From: Podochytrium sp. JEL0797
Taxonomy: Eukaryota; Chytridiomycota; Chytridiomycetes; Chytridiales; Chytriomycetaceae
Assembly (NCBI GenBank): GCA_027596195.1
Contig: JADGJG010000025.1
Coordinates: 1-64,000 of the forward strand
Reading direction: 5' to 3'
Length of the DNA: 64,000 nucleotides
Shown piece by piece: positions 61,558-64,000 of this stretch; positions within the stretch are counted from its first letter, which is position 1, and every line of letters begins with the position of its first letter. The notes under the pieces were generated by a model, which did no database searches, was not told the origin of the DNA, and saw only the letters and a list, made by a program, of their open reading frames with translations. Made by a program: the position numbers and the translations under genes.

Positions 61558-62557
61558 TCAATATTCTTCATAAGCAGGCACACTCTCCTCTCTCGTATCA
61601 GCACCACCACTATCCACCTCTTCAAACGCAGGTGGTTGCAGTGAAACCAACCCAACACCATCGCTACTTCCGCCCCTGTTCCGAGCAACAGGCAACTCGT
61701 TTGGCAACACAAAATCCTTTGTTGAAGACCAGACAGTGCCGAATCCAGGGGCATACGCGGTTTTCCGGATTCGGTTCATTTCTTGTGGAGGGATCTGGGT
61801 GTTTGTTGTTTAAGCATGTGTTGGGGAGGGACGGTGGGGGGAAGGGTCACCTTTTTCAACGTTTCGATTTGAAATTTGTACCCCGCCTTGACCATTTTTT
61901 CGAACGCGACTTTGATAAGCGGGGCTGTGTTGTTTTTTTGGACGCGACGGATTTTGTTATTTTCTAATTCCCCGTTGAGGAAAAAGAAAAACTCAACGAC
62001 AATCAGATTCAAAAGCCCACGCGGCAATCATTTCGAGACATTCTCCACGCGCTTCAGGCAGAATATCCTATAATGAAGTGTGGACACGATCGTGATTAGA
62101 TTTGTATTGCGGTTTGCCTCACGTCCGTGCTGCAGTTTCCTTTTTGCGACTCACAAATCGGTGCACAAAACCCGTAAAGATGGTTTTGATGGGCTCACTT
62201 CCCGACACGGCTGTTCGGAATGAACCCCCGCATTCGTGGTACAGTGTGTTCAAGAGCGTCAGCGAGTTTTGAATCGTCACTGCCGCCTCAGTTTCAGCGA
62301 CACCCCGGGCACTGGGTTTAAATACAAACCTGGATCCTTGGACTCCATCAACAACCTCCCAATCGCTTTGACGGCGTTCTTGTCCCCCGTTGGTTTGTAT
62401 TCTGCGATGGTGGCAACGAGGGATGTGATGGCGGGCCGTGAGGGGACGCGGGATTTGGTCACCTCTGATGACAAGATTGGTTATGGATGGAGAGAGACTG
62501 GGCCGGGAGATTACCCAGGACATGGGCGGCAACGAGGTTGTCGGGTGTCCAAGTCAT
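61558..62557 (-). CDS. VHS-domain protein 2
   Basis: Exons 62515-62557, 62330-62464, 62155-62279, 61998-62067, 61851-61924, 61558-61794; 227 residues. The VHS domain reads VTKSRVPSRPAITSLVATIA, DKNAVKAIGRLLMESKDP, TIQNSLTLLNTLYHECGGSF and ARGECLEMIAAWAF. Then PPLIKVAFEKMVKAGYKFQI and PPQEMNRIRKTAYAPGF follow, matching VHS protein 1's KAWFEEMWKSGYRFP and TPADMKRIRA, with an intron at the same spot. The tail is short (SLQPPAFEEVDSGG). Likely a cargo adaptor of the endosomal or endocytic type; LSB5-like is a possibility given its LSB3-like neighbour. Confidence 0.75.
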
Positions 62558-62814
62558 TTTTGATTGCTGAATTTTTTGAGTGATCTTTGGCGGGGAAGGA
62601 TAAGATCCTTCCTCATACATTCCGCAACTCTTCTTTCTCTTCCTCTCCTTCATTAATAAAGCGGGTTCGAGTCTATTTGAAATGTGTTTTTAAGTTTCGT
62701 GGGCGCTTTGACTTTTGCGACCCTCACCAAAAAATCAACGAGAGACACAGAAGGTCAGCAGTCCTCCGCACCCATTCCCCACTCTCCTCACCCCTCTCTC
62801 TCTCCCACACTCAG

Positions 62815-64000
62815 ATGCTCTCGAACCCACTCCCGCAAGACGTGACCAAATCGTGCCGTAATGCCGCCAAGATCATCACACAGTTTATCGTGCCGACCGC
62901 CAATGGAATCGATCAGATCATTCCGCCGCAGATCATTGGTGAGTGTTTGGATCTACGGAAGCATGTGTCCCAAGGGGTGACCGCATTGGGATGATCTATT
63001 GCGTTATGAGTCACAACAAGCATCAGGAATGAACACGAACTGAATTCACTTTTCAACAGCACAAGCCAAGGGCATTGCGATCCTCAGCGTGTTCAAGGCC
63101 GGGTTCTTGTTCTCAGGGCGAGGCGGAACAGGGCTTGTCGTAGCGCGCCTGGACGACGGATGTGAGTGTTTTTCCCGTGTTTCGAAACCTCACTGACACC
63201 CTCCCAGCCTGGTCCGCCCCCTCTGCCATCGGCACCGTTGGCTTCGGCGCCGGCGGCCAAATCGGAGCCGAAATCACCGACTTTGTCATCATCCTCAACA
63301 CGATCGAAGCCGTCAAGGCATTCTCACACGGAGGCAACGTTACTCTCGGCGGGAACTTGAGTATCGCTGCAGGGCCGATTGGTAGAAATGTCGAAGCCGC
63401 AGGGTCCGTGCTCAATTTCGCTCCCATTTATTCGTATTCGGTCACGAAGGGGTTGTTTGTGGGTATTTCGTTGGAGGGGAGTGTGATTATGGAGCGGAAG
63501 GATACGAATGCAGGTGTGTATTGTGTTTGCTTTGAAGGGCGCGACACTGGGCGGTCAAGCCCCATCACTCATCACTGAAACATCCGACCACTCATCCCAA
63601 AATTGCTAATCGCCTCAACCATTCTCCAGCCTTCTACCGCCGCAAAGTCACTGCCAAAGAAATCCTCTCAGGCGGTGTACCCCCACCCCCCGCCGCCGAA
63701 GAACTCTACCGCGCCTTGAACCGTCGTACCGAGCAAGAAGTCGACAACACTTTCTCCACAGGCAGCGCCCCACGTCCACAGGGTGGAGGCATGACGAACC
63801 CGTTTTCTCGAAAGGATAAGGACTCGAGCAGTACCTACAGTCGCGAAAGTGCCGAGCGGAGGGATCCTCCGTATGGAGGAAACAGCGGCGTGTACCGCAC
63901 CCCGACGACATCGAGTCTCCCCTCTCCAGAATACACTCGCCCCGCGCCGCCCTTGAGCGGCAGATTGCCGGCCCCAGCTCCTCCCGCAGGACCCCGCGTG
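62815..64000 (+). CDS. SYLF-domain protein (LSB3/YSC84-like), 5' part
   Basis: Lipid- and actin-binding SYLF protein of cortical actin patches, here missing its C terminus at the window edge. Exons 62815-62938, 63060-63161, 63208-63513, 63630->64000. The SYLF domain fills residues about 1-205: NPLPQDVTKSCRNAAKIITQ, AKGIAILSVFKAGFLFSGRG, WSAPSAIGTVGFGAGGQIGA, DFVIILNTIEAVKAFSHGGN and AAGPIGRNVEAAG. A Pro-rich, Ser-rich linker follows; the SH3 domain usual in LSB3/YSC84 would lie beyond 64,000. The ATG follows a CACACTCAG that looks like an acceptor, so a short upstream exon is possible. Confidence 0.93.

Overview
The window is nuclear DNA of a zoosporic fungus, most likely a chytrid. Nearly every gene is cut by short introns (about 40-90 nt, GT-AG with two GC-AG cases). 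Protein content is fungal: ARB1, ERG10, LSB3/YSC84-type SYLF protein, BiP ending in HDEL, MPS1 kinase. Two genes are flagellum-specific: DRC11/IQCA1 of the dynein regulatory complex and axonemal dynein light chain 4. Complex I (NDUFS3) is present. I derived exon structures by reading splice sites against protein family conservation; all complete spliced models given here are divisible by three.

Left part (1-30,050), mostly housekeeping: a sulfate permease 5' end, DRC11, ARB1, a MYND-finger protein and BiP all run leftward. The BiP promoter carries an exact CCAAT-N9-CCACG element. Then come a frameshifted MYND gene and cysteine-rich relics, a head-to-head pair of mitochondrial genes (bL31m and NDUFS3) whose start codons lie 29 bp apart, MPS1, two unrecognised conserved-looking genes, a broken F-box/LRR gene, an unrecognised membrane protein with internal repeats, ERG10, and a UreG-like GTPase that has lost its nickel-binding CPH motif.

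Middle (29,000-37,200): four paralogues of a BPI/LBP-fold lipid-binding-like protein without visible signal peptides, three in direct tandem. Between them lie decayed ends of a small GPI-anchor-type secreted protein whose intact copy closes the array. An SH3 protein sits inside this region. A secreted subtilisin with a PA insert follows (37,582-40,654).

40,700-50,900: a Ser/Asp-rich acidic protein occurs as a 1.2-kb inverted repeat, with a third decayed copy between the arms. The arms enclose eIF3m and DNAL4 (divergent, 49 bp apart) and a second F-box/LRR pseudogene. Two TVP15-like membrane proteins and an MFSD1-like transporter follow.

Right part (51,000-64,000): seven tandem leftward genes for an unrecognised seven-transmembrane family in three subtypes, with at least four gene relics between them, bracketed by two related VHS-domain proteins. 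The array looks like repeated duplication of a three-subtype block that also carried the 3' end of the neighbouring VHS gene. This 7TM family is my best candidate for an undescribed system. The last gene is LSB3/YSC84-like and runs off the edge.
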